Origin: Paraphoma chrysanthemicola
Lineage: Eukaryota > Ascomycota > Dothideomycetes > Pleosporales > Phaeosphaeriaceae
Length of the DNA: 64,000 nucleotides
Reading direction: 5' to 3'
Assembly: GCA_020744225.1 (NCBI GenBank)
Contig: JAGMWG010000006.1
Location: forward strand, 1,612,001-1,676,000
Part shown: positions 51,401 to 61,813 of the stretch, one piece after another
Numbering within the stretch: position 1 is the first letter of the stretch
Layout: every line of letters begins with the position of its first letter
Translations under genes and position numbers: made by a program
Notes under the pieces: model-generated
The model's input: only the letters and a program-made list of their open reading frames with translations
What the model was told of the DNA's origin: nothing
Database searches by the model: none

Positions 51401-51448
51401 AGAGACTATGAGGAGGTGCGAATGTGTAATTGTGAGGTACTGTGGTAG
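48428..51448 (+). CDS. Large probably mitochondrial protein of unknown function with internal repeat
   Basis: Single exon, 1,006 residues from the ATG at 48428; the frame is open about 37 codons further but without ATG. The first 33 residues are rich in Arg, Pro and Leu with no acidic residue (PRLPRHLRPCHPPWRAHQLR), a good mitochondrial targeting sequence. Residues 40-300 are disordered and contain a short coiled coil (QQLSDQVRLLQEALVKR). Residues about 313-375 and 391-453 are two copies of one helical unit, each with Y-R then TLVKIA, then an SxPxVS turn and RL-V-A. A charged linker follows. The last 350 residues are ordered (block SLERLPFYYLLFKTPESA; ending in WRDYEEVRMCNCEVLW) and may be RNA-binding-like, but I do not recognise the family. 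Shared promoter with AFG2. Confidence 0.8.
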   Translation: MPPPRLPRHLRPCHPPWRAHQLRRASSTAPTAHAKPPSPSDDPEESPSSDGRRDTGHAQGRQSWWSAAVTKASSLGSRSAREEPQAQPAPSPADVASAPDAEQASQLPEKERASTLTQSPATPETPKAGAIPEAPVRDSPTTEPTNRRIRHEQLHAKQAPPLRKARHTSSKGTPSPLPFLPSKVVKLTPNDTAKVRPEGSAQAARSPNKTAHGVDMTDQKAVARQLQQLSDQVRLLQEALVKRQDNHATSSQTVVDRATTSIKAGTRPAATKSVANHPTKPSSARKPTPSTPPSARHIVRSVPKADEVRQRARRGYRKSVMTLVKIAQELEKDMPRVSTPVVSSIRKRLAVIARDALEYNDYYMAQAFRSDRRFSITPLIHEELGFVELANVYYRRMAITLVKIAGSLDSLSSPSVSHITLMVHDRLRVMAKEAESEKDERMHQTLQSAQDLRIRPNYNLSTAFTKTKSAKLSSSAKVPDQQLESLASSSHVRITNTKKTVLENVVLPSHPNQDQEDSTNAEDPNKSSRGSANNNKPGAKTTGRVAGDHTRQRKLVHHIHTQSRSMKSSDHSKVNAPSNIKQETTPVPPKHSTGIDSDPEPRDVKPSANVPSKARSQEPEDISEQSLLEELFPEVTTAPTSRDDEKRDKYEKLEPPASNKLIRRAIVDGPRTLKEQVFESFHKRGEQITVLQLEHCSTELTEIDFRRLVPKGKHLDGWNINGDFLKVIPGRDPLSLERLPFYYLLFKTPESAHAYQNNATRIHKLAALHQPSNISSAIPPPRGFLEDGEDIGSVSASYVLKPTEHAMTLRTLMQPYHPALRALIEQGGYSPIVPDVDDKGNRVYKVLMHIEGYEPSQSDLFKIFRRDAYHRGLTLSLRNEVSSSIHRLRDIINLKTRMQPISTTNPRAFGQWESNESNSTIVEFDDPAIASFMKTDIEGGQDSPKTINQIVMNRVYNRWVIDFDDEDEARRFAIAWHRRRLPDLVKGDKTWRDYEEVRMCNCEVLW

Positions 51449-52127
51449 TCTAGACCTGTATGTAATTGTACAAATATCACGTATGCATGAATTTCAATGA
51501 TACACACCAAAGCACAGACATGATGGAAACTTGATATTGGACCTCAAAGTCTGTGATAGGATATTCTCGAATGCCTTCGTGTGCGTTTACGTCTGTCATA
51601 CAACCTTTCTAACACACTAAGAGCCTCTAGGCTGTTGCATCAAGGCTCTCTTTCCTCCTCTAGCGACATTTAGATCTATTCACGCTGCCTGCAAATAAAG
51701 TTGTGGGTTGTAAGTATTTATTGTCCCACCGGAACTGCGCAGGTGCGTTATTCCATGTTGTCGATATCAACAGAGGAAAGTCGAGCTCTGACACGAAGCA
51801 AGTCTAACATAAACAAGTCCCGCAAGACCGTATGCCCGGTGGACTACGTATAGCCTGTGAAAGACTTGCTCACAGAAGGGGTAGATAGTGTCACTGGATA
51901 CACCAAGAACGAACGGAAAGGAGAAACACGCTGCTGGATATGAAAAGGGTTTGGTGAAAGTATTGCTAGATTCGAAGCTACATGATACTACAACAGCCAT
52001 GCTTGAGCGAAGCACGAAGTGTCACGGTACCAAAAGGGGTCGTGAAGCGGATATCAATTGTCGAGGTGTCGAGAAATCCCACACGTAAAGTTACACCTTT
52101 GACATGTCAAGCACCAGCCAGGTTGTG
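51449..52127. other. Intergenic
   Basis: About 0.7 kb downstream of the mitochondrial-protein gene. Short random frames only. Confidence 0.4.
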
Positions 52128-52467
52128 TTAAGCCGATGAGCTCTCATTCCCGTTTCCACAAGTACATCCTTTGCTTGTAGATAGCTGACCGTTGTCTCCT
52201 CGGATGTATAAAGCGCTCTGTTCGTTTGGTCCCTCGGCGAGGAAGCGGTTCATTGGATCGAGATCAGTCGTGACTTGGAATTCGGACATGGTGATGACAG
52301 GACGGTGGTAATTGCATGCCGGTGCTGAGGTGGTGCTCGTGGTCGGTGACGACTGGGATGCGGGATTCGGCGTTTGTCTATGTGTAGTTTAGCACAAGGA
52401 GCAAATCATCCCTGAGATACTTCTCTGAAGTGCTGACTTACTGCATGCTGTCAGTCTTGTTACCCAT
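52128..52467 (-). CDS. Candidate small two-exon gene, function unknown
   Basis: On the minus strand a start at 52467 (MGNKTDSMQ...) runs for 26 bases to a GTAAGT donor; a 64-base intron (52378-52441) with CTAAAC and ACATAG ends it, and the second exon continues to a TAA at 52128, giving 91 residues. The predicted chain is Thr/Ser/Pro-rich, then has an ordered-looking part with ACNYHRPVITMSEFQ and DLDPMNRFLAEGPNE and a CTC tail. The same frame stays open for about 23 codons upstream of the ATG, so the gene may have further 5' exons. There is no recognised homology, and the opposite strand is also open over the first exon. Treat as a hypothesis or a gene remnant. Confidence 0.33.
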
Positions 52468-54763
52468 GCTGAAGATATTAGGGGGTTGTGTGACGAGGGA
52501 AGGAACGGAGTGGATTTGCGTGGAGCCAAGTCACTGCCGACGGGGTGGAATGTGGTGAAAAAGGATGGATTCCAACTTGTCGAAGAGTACAAGAGCTTGA
52601 TCCGCTCAGAAAGAGGTGGGTATGCTGAACAAGAGCTTGATATACTGAACGAAACGGAGGTAGAATATGAACAGGATGACCAACTCAAGTATGCGGACTC
52701 TCCCAAGCGCAAATTTTCTGCTCAACAGATACTCACTATTTGGCACCGGAACAACTTCCAAGGTGCATTATTGTGACGCGAATCAAGCACGTTTGCTTTT
52801 CTAGCCTTCCACATGTCTGTCTCACTTGCCAAGTACAGCCATCGCGGACAGTGCAGGAACGCTGATGACACATCTGCATTCGGTATTCATATTATGCACT
52901 CGCTCTAGCATTCAGTTATTATATTTCACAAAGACAGGGACGTTTGAGCCTCTCATCACTCTGGACTATAGACTCACTTGACAATGGCTTGACCCTTGGA
53001 AGATACTTGCAAGGGCTTCTTGATATCCCGATTTTTCAAGCAGGCGCTTGCAGATGCTTGATTCGCATCTTGTCTAATGTGTGCTTGCATTACTCCTTGG
53101 CTATGTTGGCATCCCTCGAGTATGTAATATTGAAAGACTCGTGGTCATCTTGACCTGATGACGGGTCACATCCTCAACGCTCATTGGTCCATCGGTCCGT
53201 CTATCTCAAAGGCACTCAGTGGTTGGCTGATGGCGACGTAGTCGCAAGTTGTGCAGCCGAGAAAGGGGTGCATGCTGAGCCATCCGGCTAGGCTGGGGGG
53301 CCGCAGAAATATAAACGCCATTCACACTATTCATAGCCGTCTTGGGCAGCATATTAGTGGGAAGTCACCGTTCTGACCAGAGTGGGCTGGAATTTATGAG
53401 TGATTTTAATCATGAGGCTTCCACCGCAAACTGCAGCTCATCGCTAGTATTACCGTATTCGTAACTAGACCAGAAGCCACCGGTGAGAGCACCCATGTAG
53501 GCGCTCCAGCAATGATCAAGGCATCTTCCAAATTGACTTGAGATGGGAAGGCATCGAGCGTCTGGCGCGACTAAGTTGTGCACATGATTTCACCTGCTAT
53601 CGATGGCTACACCGAACTTACTCAATGAGGAAAAGTCCTTCAAACGAGCTTACCTATTTCATCAGTGGAGGACGTTAAGGCAGCAAGGCAAATGCATGTT
53701 GTCGGTGTTTTGAAGCCAGCCGCTCTCTAGTACCTATGTTCGAAGCTTGACCCAGTCAGCCAATCAGACGAGGACACACCGCTCTTTATCTTTATCAGCC
53801 ACCAAGCCACCCACTGTTCCCGCAACCCCAAAGTTAATTTTTCGAGTCGTGGACCTCGCGCCCGTCATCTTGGCTCCTCCAGGACTCCCGAGATTGCATA
53901 ATTTTTGTGTCAATCGATCAGTCAAACAGTTTAGAGCTCGTTGCAGTTTCAAGGTGATATGACTAGCGCAAGACATCGTACGATATTTTTCCCGAATCAG
54001 CTGTCCCTTCTTTCCGTGCTTCGAAGGTCTAATGCAAGCACGGCCGATGTTCGCAGCGATAGCTGCAGCTCGTGCATCTCCGTTTGATACCCACTTCTAG
54101 CTTTCTTTCTGTGATCTGGAATCACTTGGTTTTCTTCAATTTCGCCCCAAGATTTGAAGGTTTACGGACCATCTTGTTGATCATCACGCACAAATCTCCT
54201 GCGGCAGCATGAATATGGCTGTGCATTATTGGGAAATTTTATCAGAAAAAAGTAGAACCTCAGAAACATTGCTGTATCTTCATGGGAAATGCTATTTATA
54301 TACAGGTGCTGAGAGACCTGCTTTCAAGGTAGATGTAGTACTTATCGGGCTTTGCTTGTTTTGAGACACTGTCTTGATCCAGTAGCAGGCGTGAGAACCT
54401 TTTCTAGTCGCTGAGCATTGAAGTTCGCCCTTCAACTTGAGTGTTTCATTGTCGGTTAGGTCGGACGCCGTCGACCCGACCTCCCGACCTCCGCTCTCGT
54501 ATCGGGCCGGAGTACAGTTAAGCTCCTCCACTTCCCTCAACTTAGCGCAAGCCTATGTTACACCGAGCAAATATTGTGGGGTAGTCATGCGCTTGAAAGA
54601 CTCCAACGGGATGTACGGGCTCCATGAGGATGGTATTCATATAACTCCTGTTCAGTCGGCGTGGATCTTAGAATAGACGCATCCCTTCCATAATGCATTT
54701 TCACTGAGGCAGCAGGCTTTCATAGATTCGAGGAAACTATAGCAAGACATCTGATCGTCCACA
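52468..54763. other. Intergenic, gene-poor stretch before P450
   Basis: 2.3 kb with AT-richer tracts. A 96-codon plus-strand frame ending at 52776 and a few shorter ones occur but show no family features. The last few hundred bases are the P450 promoter. No transposon ends were recognised. Confidence 0.4.
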
Positions 54764-56370
54764 ATGGCACCACCTGTGCAACTATCAGTCTTGGACTTTC
54801 CACTACCGCGGATCCACTTCCATGCTGTCATACCACTCGCATTGCTTGCGTACTTGATCGTTAAGCCCCTTATTCAGACACTATTATCACCACTCAGGCG
54901 TGTTCCAGGGCCCTTTCTCACACGCTTTACCTGTCTATACGAACTCTATGCCATGCGCAAGCATGACTTTGCGACCTACAATATCGATTTGCACGAACGA
55001 TATGGTTCGTCTGTTCGTTGTCACCCATGACATTCAACTAACCCACGACAGGACCTATCGTCAGACTCGCCCCTAATCGCTACAGCATCAATAATGCTGA
55101 AGCCGCCAAAACTATCCTCGGACACCAGAATGCTCTAGACAAGTCAGGCTATTACTTCCCATTTGGCTCGCCGTTCGCTACCAACAGTTTTTCTGAGCCA
55201 AGGATCCGTGAGCACGCAAAGCTGAGACGTCCGTCTGCAGGGCTATACTCAAACACACAGCTGCTCTCATACGAGCCCTTCGTAGACACGTGTAATAACA
55301 TCCTCCTCAAGCGGCTCAAAGAATATGCCAGCAACCGAAAAGACCTCGATGTGCGTGAGCTCATGCAATTCTACGCCTTTGACGTAATCGGCGAAATCAC
55401 AATGGGCTCACGCTTCGGCCTCATGGAAGACGGTGGTGACAAATTCGGTATCATCTCCGCCATTGACGAAGGCAACATCTACGCCGCGCACGTCGGCTAT
55501 GTGCCTAAACTCCACTCAGTTCTTGGACACATGACCAATTTCTTGGGCATCAAAAACAGCATCGTCCGGATCATCGAATTCGTCACCTCCCGCATAGATG
55601 ACCGCGTCAACGGCCGCACGAAGTCTCCCTCAGACAGACAAGACTTTATCGACAAAATGCTTCTCCTCGAAACAGCCGGTAAAGCTACGCGAAATTCCAC
55701 TCAACTCGCATGCCTGCAAAACGTCACTGCAGGCTCAGACACTACGGCCATCAGTCTCGCAGCCACATTCGCATACCTAACTATGAATCCATCTTGCCTC
55801 GCCACACTCCGCACGGAATTGGAAGATGCTGCAGCCAAAGGCGAATTATCCGACCCCGTAACGTTCAAGCAAGCGCAGAAATTGCCCTACTTGCAAGCCG
55901 TTATCCAGGAAGCTCTTCGCTTACATCCGGCCGTCGGCGCACCAATGACACGTGTGGTGGGGCCTGGTGGAGCGACACTTGCGGGCCAGTTTTTCCCTGC
56001 AGGAACAGAAGTCGGCGTAAATTCATGGGTAATACATCGCAACACATCGATTTTCGGCCCAGATGCCCATGCCTTTCGACCAGAGCGCTGGCTCACTCCC
56101 GACGCTCAGGAACGCGCACATCTAGAGCGGAATTTCTTGGCCTTTGGAGCCGGGCCGCGGGTGTGTATTGGTAAGAATATCAGTTTATTGGAGATGTGCA
56201 AGGTTGTGCCGCAGATTGTGCGGAGGTTTGAGTTTGAAATGGTCAAAGGTGGTGCTCAAGAGGAGAAGGGGAAAGGGGGAATTGGCGTTACGGGTTATAC
56301 GTGGAAGACGTACTGGTTTACGAAGCAAGATTTCAGGTGTCATGTAAGAGAACGGGAGAAGCGAGAGTGA
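54764..56370 (+). CDS. Cytochrome P450 monooxygenase, pisatin-demethylase/benzoate-hydroxylase-like
   Basis: A microsomal haem monooxygenase. Two exons, 54764-55004 and 55052-56370; 519 residues, normal for the family. The N-terminal anchor is FHAVIPLALLAYLIVKPLI followed by the PGP hinge in RRVPGPFLTRF. Oxygen-binding I-helix AGSDTT lies near residue 307, ExxR in EALRLHPAVG near 366, PERW in FRPERWL, and the haem-binding loop FGAGPRVCIGKN with its Cys near 451. All catalytic signatures are intact. The K-helix to meander part (PMTRVVGPGG, HRNTSIFG) resembles fungal CYP families that act on aromatic or phytoalexin substrates. There are no biosynthetic neighbours, so detoxification or a stand-alone oxidation is as likely as a cluster role; the substrate is unknown. 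Confidence 0.94.
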
Positions 56371-56906
56371 AAGGGCATGGTATGGGGAAATGTCTCATTG
56401 TATCGCCATGATGGGGACTTGAAATTTAGGAACTTGGCCTAAGGTGGTGGTCCACATGAGCCAATTTCTGTTCAATTGAGTACAACCTACGCATTATCGA
56501 ATTGTCTTCTTGAGCTTTTCCTTATTTTGAGTGCTGCGTAGTTTGGATGATCTTGAAGAATATAGAGCCTTGCAGTGTAGCACATGTCATGGAAGGAGGA
56601 TATCAGTCTCTTTCAATTACTGCGGAATTAGCGCATAAAGACAGGAGTACCTTCAGGACAATAAGGACACAGAAGTTCAGATGAATAGGCATATGATGCA
56701 ACCGAGTATGTTTTGCCTACAATTACCGAAAACTTGGAGGCCATATATAACTGACACTGTCGAGACAGTTGACAATTGACTAGCCCTGATTAATTTGCAA
56801 TTCCCATTGACCAGCCTAGCAAACACCTTTACCATCTTTCCGCGCGCTCTTGTATTTTCACAAACAAGGATAATGGATTCAGAAAGTCTTGAATGATTGA
56901 TCAAAC
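56371..56906. other. Convergent 3' intergenic, P450 / HET gene
   Basis: 536 bases between two stop codons. No gene or repeat is seen. Confidence 0.45.
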
Positions 56907-59149
56907 CTAAATCAGGCGCATTGCCTTCCTTTCCCATTCGTGTCCCACAATCTTTTCCAAGATCACAGGATCAGCCCAACCATTTTGTTTCAACTGCCCC
57001 CTTCTTTCCGCATCTGTTGGAAAATAGAAGATTTGCCTGAATCTTTCCAGATCCGATCGTGACAGCTTGAAATCTTCGAGAAGAATCACAAATTCGAATA
57101 CGTTGACTCGTCGATAGACTCCCGGTTTGACTTCGGTAACTAGTAAGCCAAACACATATTGTTTTTTGGTGACATCTAACGATGCGCCTCTTGGGCCAAG
57201 TACTTTCAAGCATAATGCATGCACGGTTGTTATATCGGGATCTAGTCCAGTCTGCCGGAAATCATTGCCATAGGCCTCAATGTATTTGTACCCATCGGAA
57301 TCGATCTTGACAGCGAATCGCTTCGTCCAGGTGGTGATGTCTAGGTACGGCCAGAAGGCTTTGTGGTCATCCTTGTGACCTGGAAATGCTGCTAGGTTCA
57401 TGATCCCCAAATTTCGATGATAGATATTGACGTCTACGTGCTGGTGTCCTCTGTGAGGATCCAGAGATGCAGATTCATCCGCAAGTCGCAAGTGACCTGG
57501 ATCATCTGAAGGCCTGCCGGCTTTGACTGAAGCCCATGTCCAAGAGGGAAATGTTTGAGAATGTTGTGTGAGGATTCTCGGTTGGTCAACAATGATCTCC
57601 CACAGAAGGCCCTCGAGAAATGATGATATCACTCCCACCTCGTTGCCCATGGAGTAGCACATTATTATTCCGTAGAACTGTGTAGAACTGCGACCGTGAT
57701 GCATTGAATGATTTGTGTTGTTGGCATTAATGACACCAAGAAAGGCGTCGATTATATCTGTGCTGAATGAGAATTGCCGTTGGTAGTACTCGCTCAGCAG
57801 GCCCAGCATGTTATCGCTAGGAAAATGACCAACGCCGCTGTGGCGAGGAAATACTGTGTGAATATCATCGTGGATCTTGAGGGCCAATCCAGAAGCAATG
57901 CTCTCGTAGTGGAATTCTGCTTGGCATTGGAGATACATCTGTGAGTCTGTGAAGACCAACTGACGATGGGACAAGTACATCTCCTGAAAAGTCCCTTCAG
58001 CAAGCGCATAGAATTAGCGAAATACTGTCAATACTATGGTATGCCTATGTACTCACAGCCTCTGGAGTACCACTTTGACTTCCTAATATCCTCGTGGAGC
58101 GTACCGACGCTGATGTACTGGGTTTTCTTTCCTTCCAGAAAAGGTTGCGCTTTCCGGGGAGTGCCACCTATTCCTGGAAGGCCATGATGGGGATTATCTC
58201 CCACTGTAGCGACTATAGTCAACTGTGCGCCCTTGTAGATCTTATCCATGTTTCGAATAATGTCATGCTTTTCTTTTATATTCGTCTGGTCAATGCAATA
58301 TCGATCAATCCAGAGGTGTGGGATGTGAAGATCCACAGCGACCGACATTGCATTCTCAATTGTTTTGGGTAAATTGTCAGGCAGAGGTGTATCGAGACAA
58401 TATGACCCCGCTGGCACATTGCCCCAGACATAGCTCAAGCAGATGTAAGCTTGCGTCGGACTAGCTTGGACGATTCTTCTGCTCTTGCAGTCTATGAGGC
58501 GTAACAAGCTGCTGTCCACAGAAGATGGCAGACAACTAGGTCCATGCTTCGTGCGACAAGTATGGAGGAAGGATCTTATCGATCCAAGATCAGGGCGGTC
58601 TATACTGATGCGTTTGACGATGGGTAAGATGGTCTTGCTGGCGGAGCGGCTGCCACCGTTGACAGCTTGGCTGGTGAACACGCCTTGCGATGGATAGAAT
58701 AGTATTTCTTGCCGAGTGTTATGGAAACGAACTCTCAGACACTGGCCACGATGTACACCCTGCTCACATTGGATTTCCACGTCTTGACGAGACAAAGTGA
58801 GCTCCCAGTAAAAGAAAGCGTTCGCCGGGCTCGCGGAAATTGGCATACGACCCAGGAGATGACGGAACTGCTTGCATAGGGTACAATGACGGTCCAAAGA
58901 TGGCCATGATATTACCCCGACTCCTACTTCGACTTGGCATGTCTGCTCTTGATCGGTCCCGATCTGTAGCCTCGTACATCGATCGCAAAGTGATTCATAC
59001 GATGGCGTTTCGACTTCTGAGATTGAAGTCTGGAGACTGTCTGAAATTTGGCACATGAGACTTCCAAGGGCCGCCTGTGGTGGTGTTGGCGGGCGGTCGG
59101 GCGTGTAGTCACCCGTCCAACGCTCTGTTAACCATAATAATTCTCTCAT
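56907..59149 (-). CDS. HET-domain protein (heterokaryon incompatibility family), copy 1
   Basis: HET domains are found in fungal self/non-self recognition proteins and trigger incompatibility or cell death; they are TIR-like. Two exons, 59149-58057 and 57994-56907, 726 residues. I chose acceptor GCTGAAG because it restores SRGWTFQEMYLSHRQLVF, which aligns with SRGWTYQEMLLSRRRLVF in the downstream copy; a later AG would create a stop. The HET block starts near residue 235 (YICLSYVWG) and continues through LPKTIENAMSVAVDL, LWIDRYCIDQ and the YKGAQLTIVATVGD segment. The N-terminal part holds paired Cys residues (CDRCTRLQ, CTLCKQF). No STAND ATPase or WD repeats are attached. It lies in tandem with copy 2; which locus it recognises, if any, is unknown. 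Confidence 0.9.
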
Positions 59150-59647
59150 GATTTTAGAAGATTCGTTATTAAAGGCACTTCTGGCGAAAATGTGTTTTGC
59201 GATGAAGTATGTAAAGGTGTTGCGATGCCACGGAGGCTGAGTTCGAGAGCGTAATAGCTTAGCCCCTCCTCAGCCGCGTCTGGCCCCTGCGAGATCGCAT
59301 GCATAGGCAGCTAGGTTTTAGTACAGGCGTATTGCAATTTGTAATGGCATCAGATATTCTTGAACATTGAGGGTGCTAGGACATTTGGACGCAGCTTTGA
59401 CTCGGCAGCGGCGCACAGAATCAAATCATTTCACGTGCGCTCCAGCCTTATCGCCCCTGACGAAATTGAACTAAGGACTTGTCTTCTCGATAGTACATCC
59501 AACCCCAGTGAGTAGCTCGAGTCGTTCTTGATTTAATACTTTGACTTTGTTGGCGGTTTAACAAGACTTGCAGCCTCACGCCGATTGAGCTCGCCATCAG
59601 TAGCCGATGCTTCAATGATGTGTCACTGCTACCTAGAACCCACATTC
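59150..59647. other. Intergenic between tandem HET genes
   Basis: 498 bases holding the promoter of copy 1 and the 3' region of copy 2. No other feature. Confidence 0.45.
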
Positions 59648-61813
59648 TTACACTAAGCGTATTGTCCGTCTCTGCCACAACTTCCCAGGAAAATTTTCCA
59701 GAACAAAAGGAGCAATCCCCTCATTCGCACTTATTCGCTCCCTATTCTCTCGCCAGTTCCATTGCGGGCGAAATGCTTGATCCAGCTCTTCTCTAGCCTT
59801 GTCAGATGATCTGCACTTCCTTGAATCAACTTGGGTGTAGAACAGTCCAACACGACGATACTCTCCTGGTACTACCTCAACCACTAGAAGTCCTTTGATA
59901 CGTATCATAGGGGTATGTGACCAGGTGTAACCTGTTGTTTCTGTGCAAACGGCGTGGACTTGACCAAGCTGTAAGGCAAGTGAATCATATATCGTCTCTG
60001 TCTCGCCGTGTATGTCGACTCTGCCTGCGTCTGAAGAAATCCGCTGGACATCACATTGCTGCGTCCAAGTAGTGATGTCGAACCACGGCCAGAAATCCTT
60101 GTAGTCGTCACCGTAACTCGAATACTCGGTAATGCTACAGTTGTGGGCCTGCCCCTCTTCGCCTCGACGCGCTAAGATAACAACGATACCTTCGTACCTT
60201 CGAGACGATGATGAGGGTATATACATTTGTGGATGCAGTTCCCCGAAGATCTTCGCGGAGCCGCCTGCTTTCGCAGATGCCCAGGTCCAGGAAGGAAAGA
60301 CCTCTGAGCATGATGTGTTGTTGGGGCCATCAGGTTCCACCGACCAGCGAAGACCAGTCAGGAAAGACGGTTTTGCCGTGTCGAGTATGTCTTCATCACC
60401 ACTGAGAACTAGGATCCCATAGAATTGTTTGACGCGAATGGAAGGGGACTCGGATATGCGAAAGGTATTGATAATGCCAAGGAAGGCGTCGATGATGTCG
60501 GATTCGAATGAAAGCTGCCTCCGGAAGTATTCGCTCATGCGTAGACGCAGATCTTGAAGAGTGCTTCCAACACCTCTATTGGGAAAAACGCGGTAAGTAT
60601 TGCTAAAATGGTCCGCAGCATTTTTAGATATGCTTTCAACATGATTCAATTCCCAGCACTGGTAGTAAAGTTGCGATGTTGTGAAGACTAGCCGTCGTCG
60701 ACTTAGGAGCATTTCTTGGTATGTCCAGCCTCGTGACCACCACTTTGAACCAGTGATCTCCTGCGATACCTCCTCCGCAGCCACGTATGTTGCTCCTACC
60801 ATCTTGATTTTGTACTGCGGCCTGCGTGGGGTCCCGCGGATACCCGGTAGGCCATAGTGTGGGTCATCGCCCACAGCTGCTATAATAGTGAGCTCTGCCC
60901 CCACATAAATCTTGTCCATGGCTCGGATGAGGTTGTGTTTCTCTTGCACGTTCTTTTGATCGATACAATAACAGTCTACCCATAAAAAGGGTACATCGAG
61001 ACGGACAGCGACAACGAGGGCGTCTTCAATAGTCTTAGGGAGGAGCTCTGGAAGCGTCCCATCAGGCCCAGGCTCTTCGACCACAGCACTGCCCCAGACG
61101 TAGCTTAGACAGAGATAAGGTACGTCTGGAGACACATTGACAAGGCGCCTAGCCACACAATCTATGACACAAAGCCCCTGAGCACTGAACACAGTGTCAT
61201 GAAATACTGGTCGCTTGCAAATCCTTCGGTGAACGGAGCGGCAGTGACGCACTGCATTTTTGATTTGTTCCAGATCTGGTAGCTGAGACCTGATTTCTTT
61301 TCCTATACTGATTGGCGTCGGACGAGAATTATGCCATCGACTTCGCAGAGGTAGCAAACGGACGCCCGGGGATTCTGAGTCGAGATGAAAGTTGAAGTAG
61401 CGGTCTTCTACCCCTGGAACAACTTCTAGCGCATGGCTGGTAAGGTTCTCGTCCAATTGAAGGCGGTATCCCGTAGATGCCGTGAAAAACAAACTGAATG
61501 CTAGATGGAATTGCTGGCATAGAATGCAGTCATGACGGAACGAAGAAGGAGAAATTTCACCAATTTTCCAAGCGCCTAGACCGTGCCGAATCGCAGGGAT
61601 CTTGGGATGATTCTCTTTCCATCGTGGATCTTTCCAGCTCTCCTCCTCCATACAGCTCTGCGCGATGAAGATCCTGATGCTGAGCGCTCGGCACCGTCTA
61701 CAGCAGCCTGTGACAGCATGCTCAAACTTAATTGCATCATCTGGGTACATAAACGATATGTCATCCATCGCGGAAGTCGCAGTTCGTTCCCCAGACTCCA
61801 TGGGTCCCTCCAT
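59648..61813 (-). CDS. HET-domain protein, copy 2
   Basis: Single exon, 721 residues. The HET block begins near residue 232 with YLCLSYVWG and continues with LPKTIEDALVVAVRL, LWVDCYCIDQ, IRAMDKIYVGAELTII and GLPGIRGTPR, the same order and spacing as copy 1. The N-terminus again has paired Cys (CCRRC, CILCQQF). The C-terminal half (about 380-721) also parallels copy 1, including the SRGWTYQEM and FPSWTWASAKAG motifs and the RRVGLF-like end, so the two arose by tandem duplication; copy 1 has an intron at SRGW that copy 2 lacks. Frame and motifs are intact. Role in incompatibility is inferred from the family. Confidence 0.93.
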   Translation of the reverse strand: MEGPMESGERTATSAMDDISFMYPDDAIKFEHAVTGCCRRCRALSIRIFIAQSCMEEESWKDPRWKENHPKIPAIRHGLGAWKIGEISPSSFRHDCILCQQFHLAFSLFFTASTGYRLQLDENLTSHALEVVPGVEDRYFNFHLDSESPGVRLLPLRSRWHNSRPTPISIGKEIRSQLPDLEQIKNAVRHCRSVHRRICKRPVFHDTVFSAQGLCVIDCVARRLVNVSPDVPYLCLSYVWGSAVVEEPGPDGTLPELLPKTIEDALVVAVRLDVPFLWVDCYCIDQKNVQEKHNLIRAMDKIYVGAELTIIAAVGDDPHYGLPGIRGTPRRPQYKIKMVGATYVAAEEVSQEITGSKWWSRGWTYQEMLLSRRRLVFTTSQLYYQCWELNHVESISKNAADHFSNTYRVFPNRGVGSTLQDLRLRMSEYFRRQLSFESDIIDAFLGIINTFRISESPSIRVKQFYGILVLSGDEDILDTAKPSFLTGLRWSVEPDGPNNTSCSEVFPSWTWASAKAGGSAKIFGELHPQMYIPSSSSRRYEGIVVILARRGEEGQAHNCSITEYSSYGDDYKDFWPWFDITTWTQQCDVQRISSDAGRVDIHGETETIYDSLALQLGQVHAVCTETTGYTWSHTPMIRIKGLLVVEVVPGEYRRVGLFYTQVDSRKCRSSDKAREELDQAFRPQWNWRENRERISANEGIAPFVLENFPGKLWQRRTIRLV

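Noticed and set aside
58015..58056. Frameshift in HET copy 1
   Set aside because: A 62-base GT-AG intron with acceptor GCTGAAG restores SRGWTFQEM in line with copy 2, so no break is needed.
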